A DNA stretch of 64,000 nucleotides from QHWF01 sp036848175. GTDB lineage: Bacteria > Acidobacteriota > Vicinamibacteria > Vicinamibacterales > CAVVIG01. The translations under genes and the position numbers were made by a program. Each line of letters opens with the position of its first letter. The first letter of the stretch is position 1. Positions 50,372-59,427 of the stretch are shown piece by piece. The notes under the pieces were generated by a model. That model was given only the letters and a program-made list of their open reading frames with translations, had not been told where the DNA came from and did no database searches. The stretch spans positions 1 to 64,000 of the forward strand of contig DAIUKO010000003.1 of NCBI GenBank assembly GCA_036848175.1, given 5' to 3'.

Positions 50372-51880
50372 TCAGTGCCGGCGCTGTCGCCCCGGCACGG
50401 CCACTGGGCCGGCAGCCTGCACCTGTTTCCAGATCCGCCGCCCCACCTTGTCGGCTTCGGCGACGATGCGGTCCTCGTCCACGGTCAGGACCTTGCGATT
50501 GCGCATGATGAACTGGCCGTCGACCATCACCGACTCGATGTCGGACGCCTGACCGTTGTGGATCCACGCTGAGACGATGCGCCCCGCCGGAACGAGGTGG
50601 GCCCGCAACGTGTCGAGGACAATCAGGTCGGCCTTCTTCCCGGTCTCCAGCGAGCCGACGAGTTTCTGCCGCGTCGCTCGCGCACCACCGAGCGTGGCGT
50701 CTTCGAGCATGTCTTCCGGCTGCGGCCTGACGCCGGGGAACGGATCGTTTCGTGAGATTCGTTCCGTCAGAAGCGCGACCCTCATCACCTCGAACAGATC
50801 GTTGGTGTTGTTATCGGTGCCGTTCGCAATGGGGCAGCCAGCCGCTCGCAGCTTGGCGATCGGCGGGATGACGCCGCGGTTCGCGGCCATCGCCGCCTGA
50901 TGCGAGATGATCGTGCCCGACTTGCCCAGCAGCGTGATATCGGCGTCGTCGACGTAGCGGCAGTGAGCTGCGAACAGACGCGGGCCGAGGAAGCCGTGCC
51001 TGGCGAGAAACGCCGGCGGACTCATGCCGTGATGCCGCTTCATGAACTCGACTTCCGCGACGCTCTGCGACAGATGGATCGTGTAGCCGAGATCGTGTTT
51101 CTCAGCGAAGCCGCGCACGGCCTGCAGCAGTTCGGGTGAGGCGGTTTCGGCAAGGGCGGCGGCTGGGAACACGGTGATGCGACCTTGATTCGCGCCGTGC
51201 CACTTGCCGAACAAGTCGTCGATGCGCTGCATCCCTTCGTCGCGCAACTTGGCAGAGAACTTCGGCGTGTCGCTCTTCGCGAGTCCCTCCGGAGACATCG
51301 GGCCTGGCACGTTCTCGCTGTCGCGGACCGACTCCGCGAACACGCAGCGCAGACCGGTTTGCGCCAGCGCTGCGGCGGAGCGGCTGATGCCCCCGGTGTT
51401 CTCGACGATGGTGGTCGTGCCGGTCCGGATCGCTTCCAACGCACCGACCGTCACCATCAGCGTCGCCTCTTCTCCCTGAAGCAGGCTGCTGGGCCGGATG
51501 GCCAGGCGCGCGGAGTTCGGGAATCCGAAGTCCTCGTTGAAGCCACGCTCGAGAGTCGCGGCGAGATGGGCGTGACAGTTGATGAGACCCGGCAGCAAGG
51601 CCTTTCCGCGTCCGTCGTACATCTCCGCGTTGGGGTACGCCTTGAGGATCGAATCCGTGGCGCCGATCGCCGCGATCGTGTCGCCGTCCACCGCGAGCGC
51701 GACATCTTCCTGGACCGCATCGACGGTGACGACCGTTGTATGAGAGAAGACGACGGTCCTCTTCGACGTCGGCTGAGCCCGAGCGTCGACGCCGCGTTGA
51801 TCGAGAAGAAGGGATGCGGCGCCGGCGCCGGCTGCGGCGAGCAGTTGACGGCGGCTGATGTTGGACATCGATGTCGGCAT
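50372..51880 (-). CDS. Tat-exported amidohydrolase (SsnA/AtzC-like deaminase or chlorohydrolase group)
   Basis: 502 residues. The Tat signal is 'SRRQLLAAAGAGAASLLL'. The metal-dependent hydrolase fold shows 'LLPGLINCHAHLAATLERGF' with HxH, 'LGYTIHLSQSVAEVEFM' with the third histidine, 'LFAAHCRYVDDADITLL' and 'CPIANGTDNNTNDLFEVMRVA' with the Asp. Relatives deaminate or dechlorinate N-heterocycles or guanidines. The substrate is not predictable. The ATG at 51880 has GGAGG 9 bases upstream. Confidence 0.82.
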   Translation of the reverse strand: MPTSMSNISRRQLLAAAGAGAASLLLDQRGVDARAQPTSKRTVVFSHTTVVTVDAVQEDVALAVDGDTIAAIGATDSILKAYPNAEMYDGRGKALLPGLINCHAHLAATLERGFNEDFGFPNSARLAIRPSSLLQGEEATLMVTVGALEAIRTGTTTIVENTGGISRSAAALAQTGLRCVFAESVRDSENVPGPMSPEGLAKSDTPKFSAKLRDEGMQRIDDLFGKWHGANQGRITVFPAAALAETASPELLQAVRGFAEKHDLGYTIHLSQSVAEVEFMKRHHGMSPPAFLARHGFLGPRLFAAHCRYVDDADITLLGKSGTIISHQAAMAANRGVIPPIAKLRAAGCPIANGTDNNTNDLFEVMRVALLTERISRNDPFPGVRPQPEDMLEDATLGGARATRQKLVGSLETGKKADLIVLDTLRAHLVPAGRIVSAWIHNGQASDIESVMVDGQFIMRNRKVLTVDEDRIVAEADKVGRRIWKQVQAAGPVAVPGRQRRH

Positions 51881-51992
51881 AACGCAGTGCCTCCGTCGCG
51901 CTTACGAAGACGCGGTGGAGATTATGCTTTCACCGGTGGCCGTTCGCAATCGATCGACCAGGGATCGCGAGCTGGTCGACCAGACGCTCGCT

Positions 51993-54158
51993 TCACTTCA
52001 CGACACGAACCTCGAAGTCGCCGCGCTTGTGGAGCACGGTGACGCTGACGTCGAGCGGGTGGCGCTCGAAGAGCAGGTCCACGCTGCCGAAGGTGAGATC
52101 GAGGTTCAGCACGCGCAGCCACGAGAGAAACGGCGGCAGCGTCGCGCGGTCGACGGAGAGCCGCCGCGCGTCCGCATCGATCGAGAGGCGAAGCGTCGCC
52201 TGCAGCAAGCCGAACACGACGCCGGAGGACCACGCCTGCGGCGAGCAGGCCACCGGATAGAGAGTCGGCCCCTCACCGGTGCGTCGATGGAACCCGCAGA
52301 AAAGCTCGGGCAGGCGATGGCCGTCCATTGTGACGCTTGCATCGAACAGCCCCGAGAATGGCGGCGCGATCAGATCGTCGAAGCTGTAGCGCGAGAATCC
52401 GGCGGCGACGAGGCCGGTGTCGTGCGGCCAGACCGAGCCGTTGTGGTACGACATCGGGTTGTACCGCATCTCGACGGCGGAGAGGGTCCGAACGCCCCAT
52501 CCGGAAAACATCTCGGGACCGACGAGTTGCTCTGCGACGCGCCGCGCCCGCGCCGTCGAGGCAATGCCGCCGAACAAACCGTGACCGGCGTTCGACGTGC
52601 GCACGCGACAGCGCTGTTTCGATCCGTCGAGCGCGAGCGCGTAGGTCGATTCGTGCTCGCACCAGAACCGGTCTTCGAATGCCTGGCGCAATCGTTCGGC
52701 GCTCGCGCGCAACGCGTCGCCGACCGATCCTTCGCCGAGCGCCCCGGCCATCTCCGCCGCGCGCAGCCGCGCGTCGTACACGTAGGCCTGCACCTCGCAG
52801 AGCGCGATCGGCGGATCGGCCAGCGATCCGTCGGCATGAAACACTGAATCCTGCGAGTCCTTCCAGCCCTGTTGGACGAGTCCATTCGCGGATCGCCGGG
52901 CGTATTCGACGAAGCCGTCGCCGTCGCGGTCGCCGTAGCGATCGATCCACGACAGCGCGCGCGTGACGTGCGGCCAGATGCGCGCGAGAAACTCCCGATC
53001 GCGCGTCCGCTCGAAGTACGCGCCGGCAAGAATCACGTACAGCGGCGTGGCGTCGACGCTGCCGTAGTAGCGGCCGAACGGGACCTCGCCGAGTCGAGCC
53101 ATCTCGCTGGTGCGCGTCTCGTGCAGGATCTTGCCCGGCTCGGCGTCCCGGGCTTCGTTCACCTCGTCGGCCTGGGTGGCGGCCAGATATTCGAGGACGC
53201 CGCGCGCGATCCGCGGGTTGACCCACAGCGTCTGCAGTGCCGTGATGATCCCGTCTCGTCCGAATGGCGTGCTGAACCATGGCACACCGGCGTACGGGTA
53301 CTCGCCGTGCGGCGTCGTCGACACGAGCATCCGCAGATCGGCGGCCGACCGGCGGAGCCATTGATTGAATCGCTCGCTCGAGCTTTCGAAGACGGCGTAC
53401 TGACCACGTGCGCGTTCCAATGCGGCGGCGGCCTCGGCCTCCGCGGCTGCGAAGGCGCGCGGAGCGATTGGTCGTCGCTCCCGCTCGCAGCGGATGGCGA
53501 GTGAGAGCGTGAGCGGTGTCCGTGGTGCGAGCTCGTACTCGAAACGCACCATGTTCGGTCCAGCGGCGGAGGGTGATTCACTCCACTCGAGCAGCGTCCA
53601 GCGCGGCTCGTTGTCCAGGCCGCGATAGCCAATCCGCATCGTCGCCCCGTCGACAACCGGCGTCATGCGCTGGCCGCGCCGTTCGCGCGTGGTTCCGCGC
53701 ACTTCGAAGATGTCGGCGAAGTCGGCGTCGACGTCGAAGGTCAGCGAAATACCGACCGGCGAGCGGCTGTAGTTCCACAGCCGAATGCGTTCGTGCCACG
53801 CGCCGTCCCAGAGGAACCGCCCACGAAACAGATGAACGAGATCGCGCGCGAGGACGCGATCGCCGCCGAGCGGCATGTCCGGATTGGTCAGGTCCGCGCC
53901 GAACAGCTCGTTGTCGTCCTTGACGCGCGCGCTGAGGAGCAGCGGTTTCTGTCCGTTCAGCCGCAGCCGGAACAGCGACAGGTAGCGCGTGCCCTCGTGG
54001 TACAGGCCCTGTTCGCCGGCGCCGAGCGCCCCGATGTCGCCGGAATCGTCGAACACGGCGAATGTTTCGTCGTGTTTGAGAACAGCGGTCCGCTGCGCAG
54101 CTTTCGACGCGGTCGCGAGAATGTAGAACTGGTCGTGCACCTGAATGACGTCTTCCAC
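51993..54158 (-). CDS. Glycogen debranching / amylo-alpha-1,6-glucosidase-type enzyme
   Basis: 721 residues. An N-terminal beta domain (~20-240) is of the GDE_N_bis type ('GLYHEGTRYLSLFRLRLNG'). The (alpha/alpha)6 catalytic barrel has 'PYAGVPWFSTPFGRDGIITA', 'FGRYYGSVDATPLYVILAG', 'QQGWKDSQDSVFHADG' and 'SYHNGSVWPHDTGLVAAGF', holding the likely acid residues. The GTG start follows the glycosyltransferase stop directly (TGAGTG). The pair suggests storage or osmoprotective glucan turnover. Confidence 0.85.
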   Translation of the reverse strand: MEDVIQVHDQFYILATASKAAQRTAVLKHDETFAVFDDSGDIGALGAGEQGLYHEGTRYLSLFRLRLNGQKPLLLSARVKDDNELFGADLTNPDMPLGGDRVLARDLVHLFRGRFLWDGAWHERIRLWNYSRSPVGISLTFDVDADFADIFEVRGTTRERRGQRMTPVVDGATMRIGYRGLDNEPRWTLLEWSESPSAAGPNMVRFEYELAPRTPLTLSLAIRCERERRPIAPRAFAAAEAEAAAALERARGQYAVFESSSERFNQWLRRSAADLRMLVSTTPHGEYPYAGVPWFSTPFGRDGIITALQTLWVNPRIARGVLEYLAATQADEVNEARDAEPGKILHETRTSEMARLGEVPFGRYYGSVDATPLYVILAGAYFERTRDREFLARIWPHVTRALSWIDRYGDRDGDGFVEYARRSANGLVQQGWKDSQDSVFHADGSLADPPIALCEVQAYVYDARLRAAEMAGALGEGSVGDALRASAERLRQAFEDRFWCEHESTYALALDGSKQRCRVRTSNAGHGLFGGIASTARARRVAEQLVGPEMFSGWGVRTLSAVEMRYNPMSYHNGSVWPHDTGLVAAGFSRYSFDDLIAPPFSGLFDASVTMDGHRLPELFCGFHRRTGEGPTLYPVACSPQAWSSGVVFGLLQATLRLSIDADARRLSVDRATLPPFLSWLRVLNLDLTFGSVDLLFERHPLDVSVTVLHKRGDFEVRVVK

Positions 54159-55202
54159 TCAGGCCTCCAGTTCCGCCGTCGCGTGCGACGCGACGATCGC
54201 GCGCTCGTACACGTCGAGATAGCCTTCGGCCATCTTCGCGGTCGAGAAATTCTCTTCGACGGACGCGCGGCAGCGCCACGGATCGATGTCGAGCCATCGA
54301 ATCCGTCGCGCCATGTCGTCGACGTCGACGCACATCCATCCGTTGACGCCGTCGCGGACGATTTCTTCGACCGCCCCGCCGGCGAGCGCGAGAACCGGTG
54401 TGCCGCAGGCCATCGCCTCAATCAATACGAGACCAAACGGCTCCTGCCACTGGATCGGGAAGAGCAGCGCGCGTGCGTTCGAGAGCAGGTCGTTCTTCGT
54501 CGCGAAGTCGGCTTCGCCGACGTACTCGATCTGGTCGCCGTCGACGAACGGCAGCACTTCACGTTCCCAGTAATCTCTGAACAGCGGCTGGATCTCGCCG
54601 GCGAGTTTCAGGCGCACGCCGGCACGCCGCGCGGCGGCTATTGCCAAATGGGCACCCTTGCACGGCGCCATCCGGCCCAGAAACGCGACGTACTCCTTTT
54701 TGGCGTCGCAGAACACGTAGTCGTCCACCGCGATGCCGTGATGGACGACGCTGACGCGCGGCATCGGCTCGCCACGCCCCAGCCAGTGCGCGATCGCGAC
54801 GTACTCGACTCGCGGATACCGCAAGTACTGCTCCGACAACTCCGGCTCGTGCGGATGATGAATCGTCAGCACCGTCGGCGTCTCGATAAAAGTCGTAAAG
54901 GGCAGCCCGACGATGTCGTTGAGGTGGATAACGTCCGCCGAGCGGGCGGCGTCATGAATCGCCCATGCGGTGTGATCGGCGTTCTTCAGATGCGAGCGCA
55001 TCGTGCCATCGGGCGGCCACTCGGCATGTTCGTAGCGCCATTTGAGGCGGCACGGCGGAGACGAGTCCCCGTTCGCATAGACGGTCACGTCGTGACCGCC
55101 CGCATGGAGAGCGGACGCCAGATTCGCGACGAATAGTTCGGTTCCGCCGTATCGCCGTGGTGGTATTTCGATGAAGGGCGGACCGATGAGTGCGATGCGC
55201 AT
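54159..55202 (-). CDS. GT4-family glycosyltransferase
   Basis: 347 residues, GT-B fold. The N-terminal donor-side start 'MRIALIGPPFIEIPPRRYGG' has the glycine loop, 'SADVIHLNDIVGLPF' follows, then 'YVAFLGRMAPCKGAHLAIAA', and the E-x7-E motif lies in 'QEPFGLVLIEAMACGTPVLA'. It transfers a nucleotide-sugar unit, possibly making or extending the glucan handled by the debranching enzyme with which it is directly joined. ATG 55202 is preferred over the GTG at 55205. Confidence 0.85.
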   Translation of the reverse strand: MRIALIGPPFIEIPPRRYGGTELFVANLASALHAGGHDVTVYANGDSSPPCRLKWRYEHAEWPPDGTMRSHLKNADHTAWAIHDAARSADVIHLNDIVGLPFTTFIETPTVLTIHHPHEPELSEQYLRYPRVEYVAIAHWLGRGEPMPRVSVVHHGIAVDDYVFCDAKKEYVAFLGRMAPCKGAHLAIAAARRAGVRLKLAGEIQPLFRDYWEREVLPFVDGDQIEYVGEADFATKNDLLSNARALLFPIQWQEPFGLVLIEAMACGTPVLALAGGAVEEIVRDGVNGWMCVDVDDMARRIRWLDIDPWRCRASVEENFSTAKMAEGYLDVYERAIVASHATAELEA

Positions 55203-55300
55203 CACCGTGGCGCCACTCGGATTTCGACAGCCGTCCGACTCCGCATTATCTCAACCTGACACGTTGATCGATGCATCCGAACGCAAAGTTCAGACCGGGA

Positions 55301-55750
55301 TCACCGTCGGTATCGGCCCATCAGCTCTGCGGTAGCCAGTTTGTGTGCAGCCATCGCGCCTTCCACCTGCTCGCGCGACGCGCCAGCGGTCAGACTGAGC
55401 GTTGCGACGTCGAGCGCTGACAGACGAAAGAAGTAGCGGTGTGTCCCGGATGGCGGACATGGGCCCATGTACCCGAGCTTTCGCGCGCTGTTGCGTCCCG
55501 ATACACCAATCGCATCCGTTCGCGCACCAGACGGCAGATCGGTACGATCACCCGGAATATCGAACACGACCCAGTGCGTGAACGTCCCGTTCGGCGCATC
55601 CGGATCGTCGACGATCAACACGAACGAACGCGTCCCCTCTGGTGCATCACTCCAGATCAGAAGCGGCGGAACATCTTCTCCGTCGCACGTGTGACGTTTG
55701 GGTACGTCGCCGCCGGCAACGAACGCTGGTGTCGACAATGTGAATGACAC
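55301..55750 (-). CDS. YbhB/YbcL-type PEBP family protein
   Basis: 149 residues from a GTG with GAGAGGTGA upstream. PEBP signatures: 'HTCDGEDVPPLLIWSDAPEGTRS', 'DDPDAPNGTFTHWVVFDIP' and 'YMGPCPPSGTHRYFFRLSALD'. Bacterial members bind small anionic ligands in the cytoplasm; no catalytic role is proven. It stands alone between the GT4 gene and a region with remnants. Confidence 0.88.
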   Translation of the reverse strand: MSFTLSTPAFVAGGDVPKRHTCDGEDVPPLLIWSDAPEGTRSFVLIVDDPDAPNGTFTHWVVFDIPGDRTDLPSGARTDAIGVSGRNSARKLGYMGPCPPSGTHRYFFRLSALDVATLSLTAGASREQVEGAMAAHKLATAELMGRYRR

Positions 55751-55767
55751 TTCTCACCTCTCGTGAT

Positions 55768-55793
55768 GCGTTGCGACATCATGACGCAACGCG
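55768..55793. repeat. Palindrome upstream of the PEBP gene
   Basis: gcgttgcg / cgcaacgc, 8-base arms (55768-55775, 55785-55792), lies ~20 bp upstream of the PEBP start codon. It is a possible regulator site or hairpin. The frame across 55744-55971 shows no recognisable protein. Confidence 0.4.
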
Positions 55794-55967
55794 AGTGCCA
55801 GACATGGTTTCGCCGGTAATGGCCGCGTTTCGAAACTGCGCGACCGACGCAGTCCTAGACGACGACTGGGCCCGGCGGCGCATCGGTCCTTCCCCGAACT
55901 TTCACAATTTCAATGGCGTTTACCTTGCAGCCCCGGACCTGAACCTTGATTTCAGACTGGAGGCACC

Positions 55968-56169
55968 ATGAAGAATCGATGACGCGGACGAGAGCAAAGT
56001 CTCGTCGCACGTCGGAGAGAAAGTCGAGATCACGGGTACGGTCGAAGACCAGGCACGTTCCACCGTGGGCACGACAGGATCAACGAGCGCGTCTCCCGCG
56101 GGGAACGCCAGTTCACCGAAGCTCAAGGTCGAATCTGTTCGAGTCATCGCGTCCACGTGTTCTGATTGA
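55968..56169 (+). pseudogene. Broken OB-fold-like gene
   Basis: An ATG at 55968 with a perfect GGAGG 4 bases upstream reads only 'MKNR' and stops. In the +1 frame, from 55981, the sequence 'DESKVSSHVGEKVEITGTVE' continues to 'SVRVIASTCSD' and a TGA at 56167. This matches the C-terminal block of the OB-fold-like protein at 26811-27410 ('HVGKRVSVTGVL', 'SVQRVAASC'). The start and the C-terminal part survive, joined out of frame, so an internal deletion or frameshift destroyed the gene. Confidence 0.6.
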
Positions 56170-56211
56170 CCGACGTACTTTCGGAAACAGAACGGTCGCC
56201 GGCGTCCGGCG

Positions 56212-56236
56212 CGGGGCGTCGCGAATCAGCGCCCCG
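56212..56236. terminator. GC hairpin downstream of the LysR gene
   Basis: cggggcg / cgccccg, 7-bp stem with an 11-base loop, ~120 bp beyond the LysR stop on its reading strand. No T-run follows. The stretch 56170-56354 holds no gene I can see. Confidence 0.3.
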
Positions 56237-56354
56237 TCGGCGACCGATCACGAGTGCCGTACAACGAATTCGAACGTATCGCACAGCCTGTTGTCGCGCA
56301 ATTCGCCTCGTGATCGGCGGTATTCGGAACTGACGCTGACGGCACGCGGTTCAG

Positions 56355-57239
56355 CTACAGACGAAGCGTCTCGATGAGAGCGGAGAGCGCGGCCGGCTGC
56401 TGCCGCCGACTCGGATAGTAGAGGAAGTAGCCGGGGAATGGCGGGCACCAGTCTTCGAGTACGCGCACGAGTGCGCCACTCGCCAGGTGTGGCGCGGCGT
56501 GCACCTCTGATGTGAACGCCAGACCCACGCCATCGATCGCGGCGCGAACCATGATCTCCGCATCGTCGACGATCAGCGGTCCACTGACGGCCACCACGAG
56601 AGACTGGTTGCCTTTGTCGAACTCCCATCGGTACACGCCGGAGGATCCCTGTCGAAAGTTGATGCATCGATGCGTTGGCAGATCGCGTGGCGACTTCGGC
56701 TTGCGGTGCGATTCGAAGTAGTGCGGCGAGGCCACGATGGCGGCCCGGTGGTCGGACGAGACGCGGACCGCAACCATGTCCTGTTCGATGAACTCCCCGA
56801 GCTGGATGCCGGCGTCGAAACCTGCGGCGACGATGTCGAGGCGGCTGTTGTCGGTCGTGACGTCGAGCACGACGTCCGGGTAGGTGCGCGCAAATTGTCC
56901 GAGCTTCGGCAGGAGCACGGTGGTCGCCGCAGTGCGTGGCAGCAGCAACCGCACGCGTCCGGCCGGCTTGTCGCGCAGGCCGTAAATCTCGTCCACCGCT
57001 CCCCGAACATCGGTGAGAGCCGGCCGCAGACGCGCGATGAACCGTTCGCCAGCATCGGTCGGCGCGACGCTCCGCGTCGTTCGCGCCAGCAGGCGCACGC
57101 CGATCCGTTCTTCCAGCCCGCGAATCGCGTGACTCAGCGCAGAGGCAGACACACCGAGCCGCTTCGCCGCCCGCGTAAAGCTTCGCTCCTCTGCGACGGC
57201 GAGGAACGCTGACAGGACGCTGAGTTCGTCGCGCACCAT
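56355..57239 (-). CDS. LysR-type transcriptional regulator
   Basis: 294 residues. The N-terminal winged helix is standard: 'FLAVAEERSFTRAAKRLGVSASALSHAIRGLEERIGVRLLAR', shown here only by its ends 'SFTRAAKRLGVSAS' and 'LEERIGVRLLARTTRSV'. The effector domain has 'LDIVAAGFDAGIQLGEFIEQ' and 'ALVRVLEDWCPPFPGYFLYY', typical of the CrgA/YafC-like group. It is divergent from an aldo/keto reductase gene, a common LysR-target pairing, with a palindrome at its own start codon. Confidence 0.9.
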   Translation of the reverse strand: MVRDELSVLSAFLAVAEERSFTRAAKRLGVSASALSHAIRGLEERIGVRLLARTTRSVAPTDAGERFIARLRPALTDVRGAVDEIYGLRDKPAGRVRLLLPRTAATTVLLPKLGQFARTYPDVVLDVTTDNSRLDIVAAGFDAGIQLGEFIEQDMVAVRVSSDHRAAIVASPHYFESHRKPKSPRDLPTHRCINFRQGSSGVYRWEFDKGNQSLVVAVSGPLIVDDAEIMVRAAIDGVGLAFTSEVHAAPHLASGALVRVLEDWCPPFPGYFLYYPSRRQQPAALSALIETLRL

Positions 57240-57259
57240 TTGTGAATCGTACTCACAAA
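57239..57259. promoter_or_regulatory. Palindrome between lysR and the aldo/keto reductase
   Basis: tttgtga-atcgtac-tcacaaa, perfect 7-base arms with T-N11-A geometry. It touches the lysR ATG (57237-57239) and lies ~70 bp from the reductase ATG, the usual place of a LysR autoregulatory site. Confidence 0.6.
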
Positions 57260-57327
57260 CCCTTGTCGGTTTTGCCGACTACTCAGGCGCGCCATTCCCG
57301 CTTACGTTGGATGGGAAGGAGATCGTC

Positions 57328-58314
57328 ATGAAGAGGCGAAAACTTGGGAAGAGCAGCTTGGAAGTGTCGGCGCTCGGGCTCGGCTGCATGGGAATGAGCT
57401 TTGGCTACGGTCCGGCGGCTGACAAGCCGGAGATGATCGCGCTGATTCGGGCGGCCGTCGAACGCGGCATCACATTCTTCGACACCGCCGAAGCGTACGG
57501 GCCGTTCACGAATGAGGAGCTCGTGGGCGAAGCGCTCGCTCCGATGCGCGATCACGTGGTGATCGCGACCAAATTCGGGTTCAAGTTCGAAGCCGGCGGG
57601 CAGCGCGGCCTCGATAGTCGGCCAGCGCATATCAAGGAGGTCGCCGAGGCGTCGCTCGAGCGGCTCAAGGTTGACGCGATCGACCTGTTCTATCAACACC
57701 GCGTTGACCCGAACGTGCCCATCGAAGACGTCGCGGGAGCGGTGCGGGACCTCATTCAGGAAGGTAAGGTGAAGCACTTCGGGCTTTCTGAAGCGGGTGT
57801 GCCCACGATCCGTCGCGCACACGCCGTCCAGCCGGTCACTGCGCTTCAGAGCGAATACTCGCTGTGGTGGAGAAAACCCGAAGCGGAGGTGTTGCCGGTC
57901 CTCGAAGAACTCGGGATCGGGTTCGTTCCGTTCAGCCCTCTTGGCAAGGGCTTCCTCACGGGGAAGATCGACGAACACACGACGTTCGACACGTCGGACT
58001 TCCGCAACATCGTTCCTCGCTTTACGCCGGAGGCTCGGAAAGCGAATCAGACCCTGGTTGATCTGCTACGCCGCATCGGCGAACGGAAGCAGGCGACACC
58101 CGCGCAGATCGCGCTCGCGTGGCTGCTGGCGCAGAAGCCGTGGATCGTTCCGATCCCGGGGACGACAAAGCTGACGCGCCTCCAGGAGAACATCGGCGCC
58201 GCGGCTCTCGAGCTGACGTCCAACGATCTCCGTGAGATCGATGACGCGGCGTCATTGATCACCGTGCACGGAGCTCGGTACCCCGAACAGCTGGAGCAAA
58301 TGACCGGTCGCTGA
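57328..58314 (+). CDS. Aldo/keto reductase
   Basis: 328 residues from the ATG at 57328 with AAGGAGA upstream. It has 'LGLGCMGMSFGYG', the tetrad motifs 'FFDTAEAYGPFTNEELVG' (D, Y), 'VVIATKFGFK' (K) and 'DLFYQHRVDPNVPIED' (H), and the NADPH-binding end 'WIVPIPGTTKLTRLQENIGA'. It reduces an aldehyde or ketone with NADPH, in the cytoplasm. It is probably controlled by the divergent LysR protein. Confidence 0.9.
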   Translation: MKRRKLGKSSLEVSALGLGCMGMSFGYGPAADKPEMIALIRAAVERGITFFDTAEAYGPFTNEELVGEALAPMRDHVVIATKFGFKFEAGGQRGLDSRPAHIKEVAEASLERLKVDAIDLFYQHRVDPNVPIEDVAGAVRDLIQEGKVKHFGLSEAGVPTIRRAHAVQPVTALQSEYSLWWRKPEAEVLPVLEELGIGFVPFSPLGKGFLTGKIDEHTTFDTSDFRNIVPRFTPEARKANQTLVDLLRRIGERKQATPAQIALAWLLAQKPWIVPIPGTTKLTRLQENIGAAALELTSNDLREIDDAASLITVHGARYPEQLEQMTGR

Positions 58315-58319
58315 TGGCG

Positions 58320-58637
58320 CTAGCGTGTCGCCGGCAGTACTTCGGTGCCGAGTGCAGACAATAATCCTCGGCGTTGGGCGTCCTCGACAGCCTCGACGTG
58401 GCTCGCGGCGCCCATGCTCTCGAGAAGCGTCGTCAGCATCGTGTCCATCGCTCGTTCACTGAGACCGAGCCGGTTGGCAATGTCGACGGTCGGGTTTCCG
58501 TCCGCCAACAACTGGAGCACCGCTCGCTCCGCCGGAGTGATCTGCAACACCATTGCGCCCCCATCTATAGACGAACGGGAACCCTTCAATTCGACACGAT
58601 GGATCTTGACAACGCCTTGATGCCACTGGCTCGACAT
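58320..58637 (-). CDS. Small LuxR-type helix-turn-helix protein
   Basis: 105 residues from the ATG at 58637, or 77 from the ATG at 58553. The GerE/LuxR DNA-binding domain is clear: 'LQITPAERAVLQLLADGNPTVDIANRLGLSERAMDTMLTTLL'; key parts are 'ITPAERAVLQLLADG' and 'IANRLGLSERAMDTML'. No receiver or ligand domain precedes it, so it acts as a stand-alone regulator. It lies ~195 bp after the YCII gene on the same strand. Confidence 0.72.
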   Translation of the reverse strand: MSSQWHQGVVKIHRVELKGSRSSIDGGAMVLQITPAERAVLQLLADGNPTVDIANRLGLSERAMDTMLTTLLESMGAASHVEAVEDAQRRGLLSALGTEVLPATR

Positions 58638-58831
58638 CTCTTCGACGCCGGTGATCTGCAACGAGGTTCGTATTGTGATCACCGCGGCGACGGTGGTGGT
58701 CGCTCGCGGATTCGCGGGCCTTACCGGAGCGCTCGCCTCACGCCGTGCAGCTCTAACGCCAAACGTCATGCGCGCTGCGGCCCAAACGCCGGCACATTCA
58801 ATGCATTGGCAGCACACTTCCGCCTGCTTGT

Positions 58832-59197
58832 TTATGCGTCGTTGCCGAACTCCGGCCCGTCCAGCTGACGTACCTCGCACTCAATCTCCCATGCGTCGCC
58901 ATGGATCCGCAAAAAGCGTTTCGTGAGTTCGATCGCCTCCTGCATCGATTGCGCCTCGAGGATCGCAAAGCCGCCTACTACTTCTTTGGTCTCGGTGAAC
59001 GGGCCATCGACCGTGGAGAGCTTGCCCTTACGCAGGCGCACGCGCGCAGCTTCCGCCGTCGGCCGCAGCCCCGCGGTTCGAACGAGGACGCCTTCTCGGG
59101 TCATTTCGTCGATGAGCTTTCCCATGTCGCTCATCAGCTGTTCACTGGGCACCTGGCCGGTTGTCTCGTCCAGGCGGATCATCGATAGGAATCGCAT
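58832..59197 (-). CDS. YCII-family (DGPF-domain) protein
   Basis: 121 residues from the ATG at 59197 with AAGGAGA 6 bases upstream. It begins 'MRFLSMIRLDE', continues 'LIDEMTREGVLVRTAGLRPT', carries the family hallmark 'VDGPFTETKEVVGGFAIL' and ends 'GDAWEIECEVRQLDGPEF'. Such proteins have a dimeric ferredoxin-like fold; some are linked to ECF sigma factors of the ECF41/SigJ type. No sigma gene is present here. Confidence 0.85.
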   Translation of the reverse strand: MRFLSMIRLDETTGQVPSEQLMSDMGKLIDEMTREGVLVRTAGLRPTAEAARVRLRKGKLSTVDGPFTETKEVVGGFAILEAQSMQEAIELTKRFLRIHGDAWEIECEVRQLDGPEFGNDA

Positions 59198-59427
59198 ACT
59201 TCGTCTCCTTGCGCCGTCACCCTGTGCGGCGCTGCCGAGTAGTCGAACAATGTGTCGCGGAATCGACAGGAAACTAAATCCGATGTTGCACAGAGCGAAA
59301 GTGGACGTTGGGACGGTACCGACACTCCCACCTTTGGACGAGTCGTTCGTTCTTTCGTATGAGAGCGATCCTGCTGACCAGGACGATGGCTTGCGAGAGA
59401 ATTCAAGAGAAGGGCTGGAGGTGTGAC

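Noticed and set aside
55744..55971. 75-codon frame between the PEBP gene and the broken OB-fold gene
   Set aside because: It has no ribosome site and no family features, and it runs through the palindrome and the ribosome site of the pseudogene.
59283..59426. 47-codon frame directly upstream of the membrane protein gene
   Set aside because: It ends one base before the GTG of the next gene, which could mean a leader peptide, but it has no ribosome site and no recognisable features.
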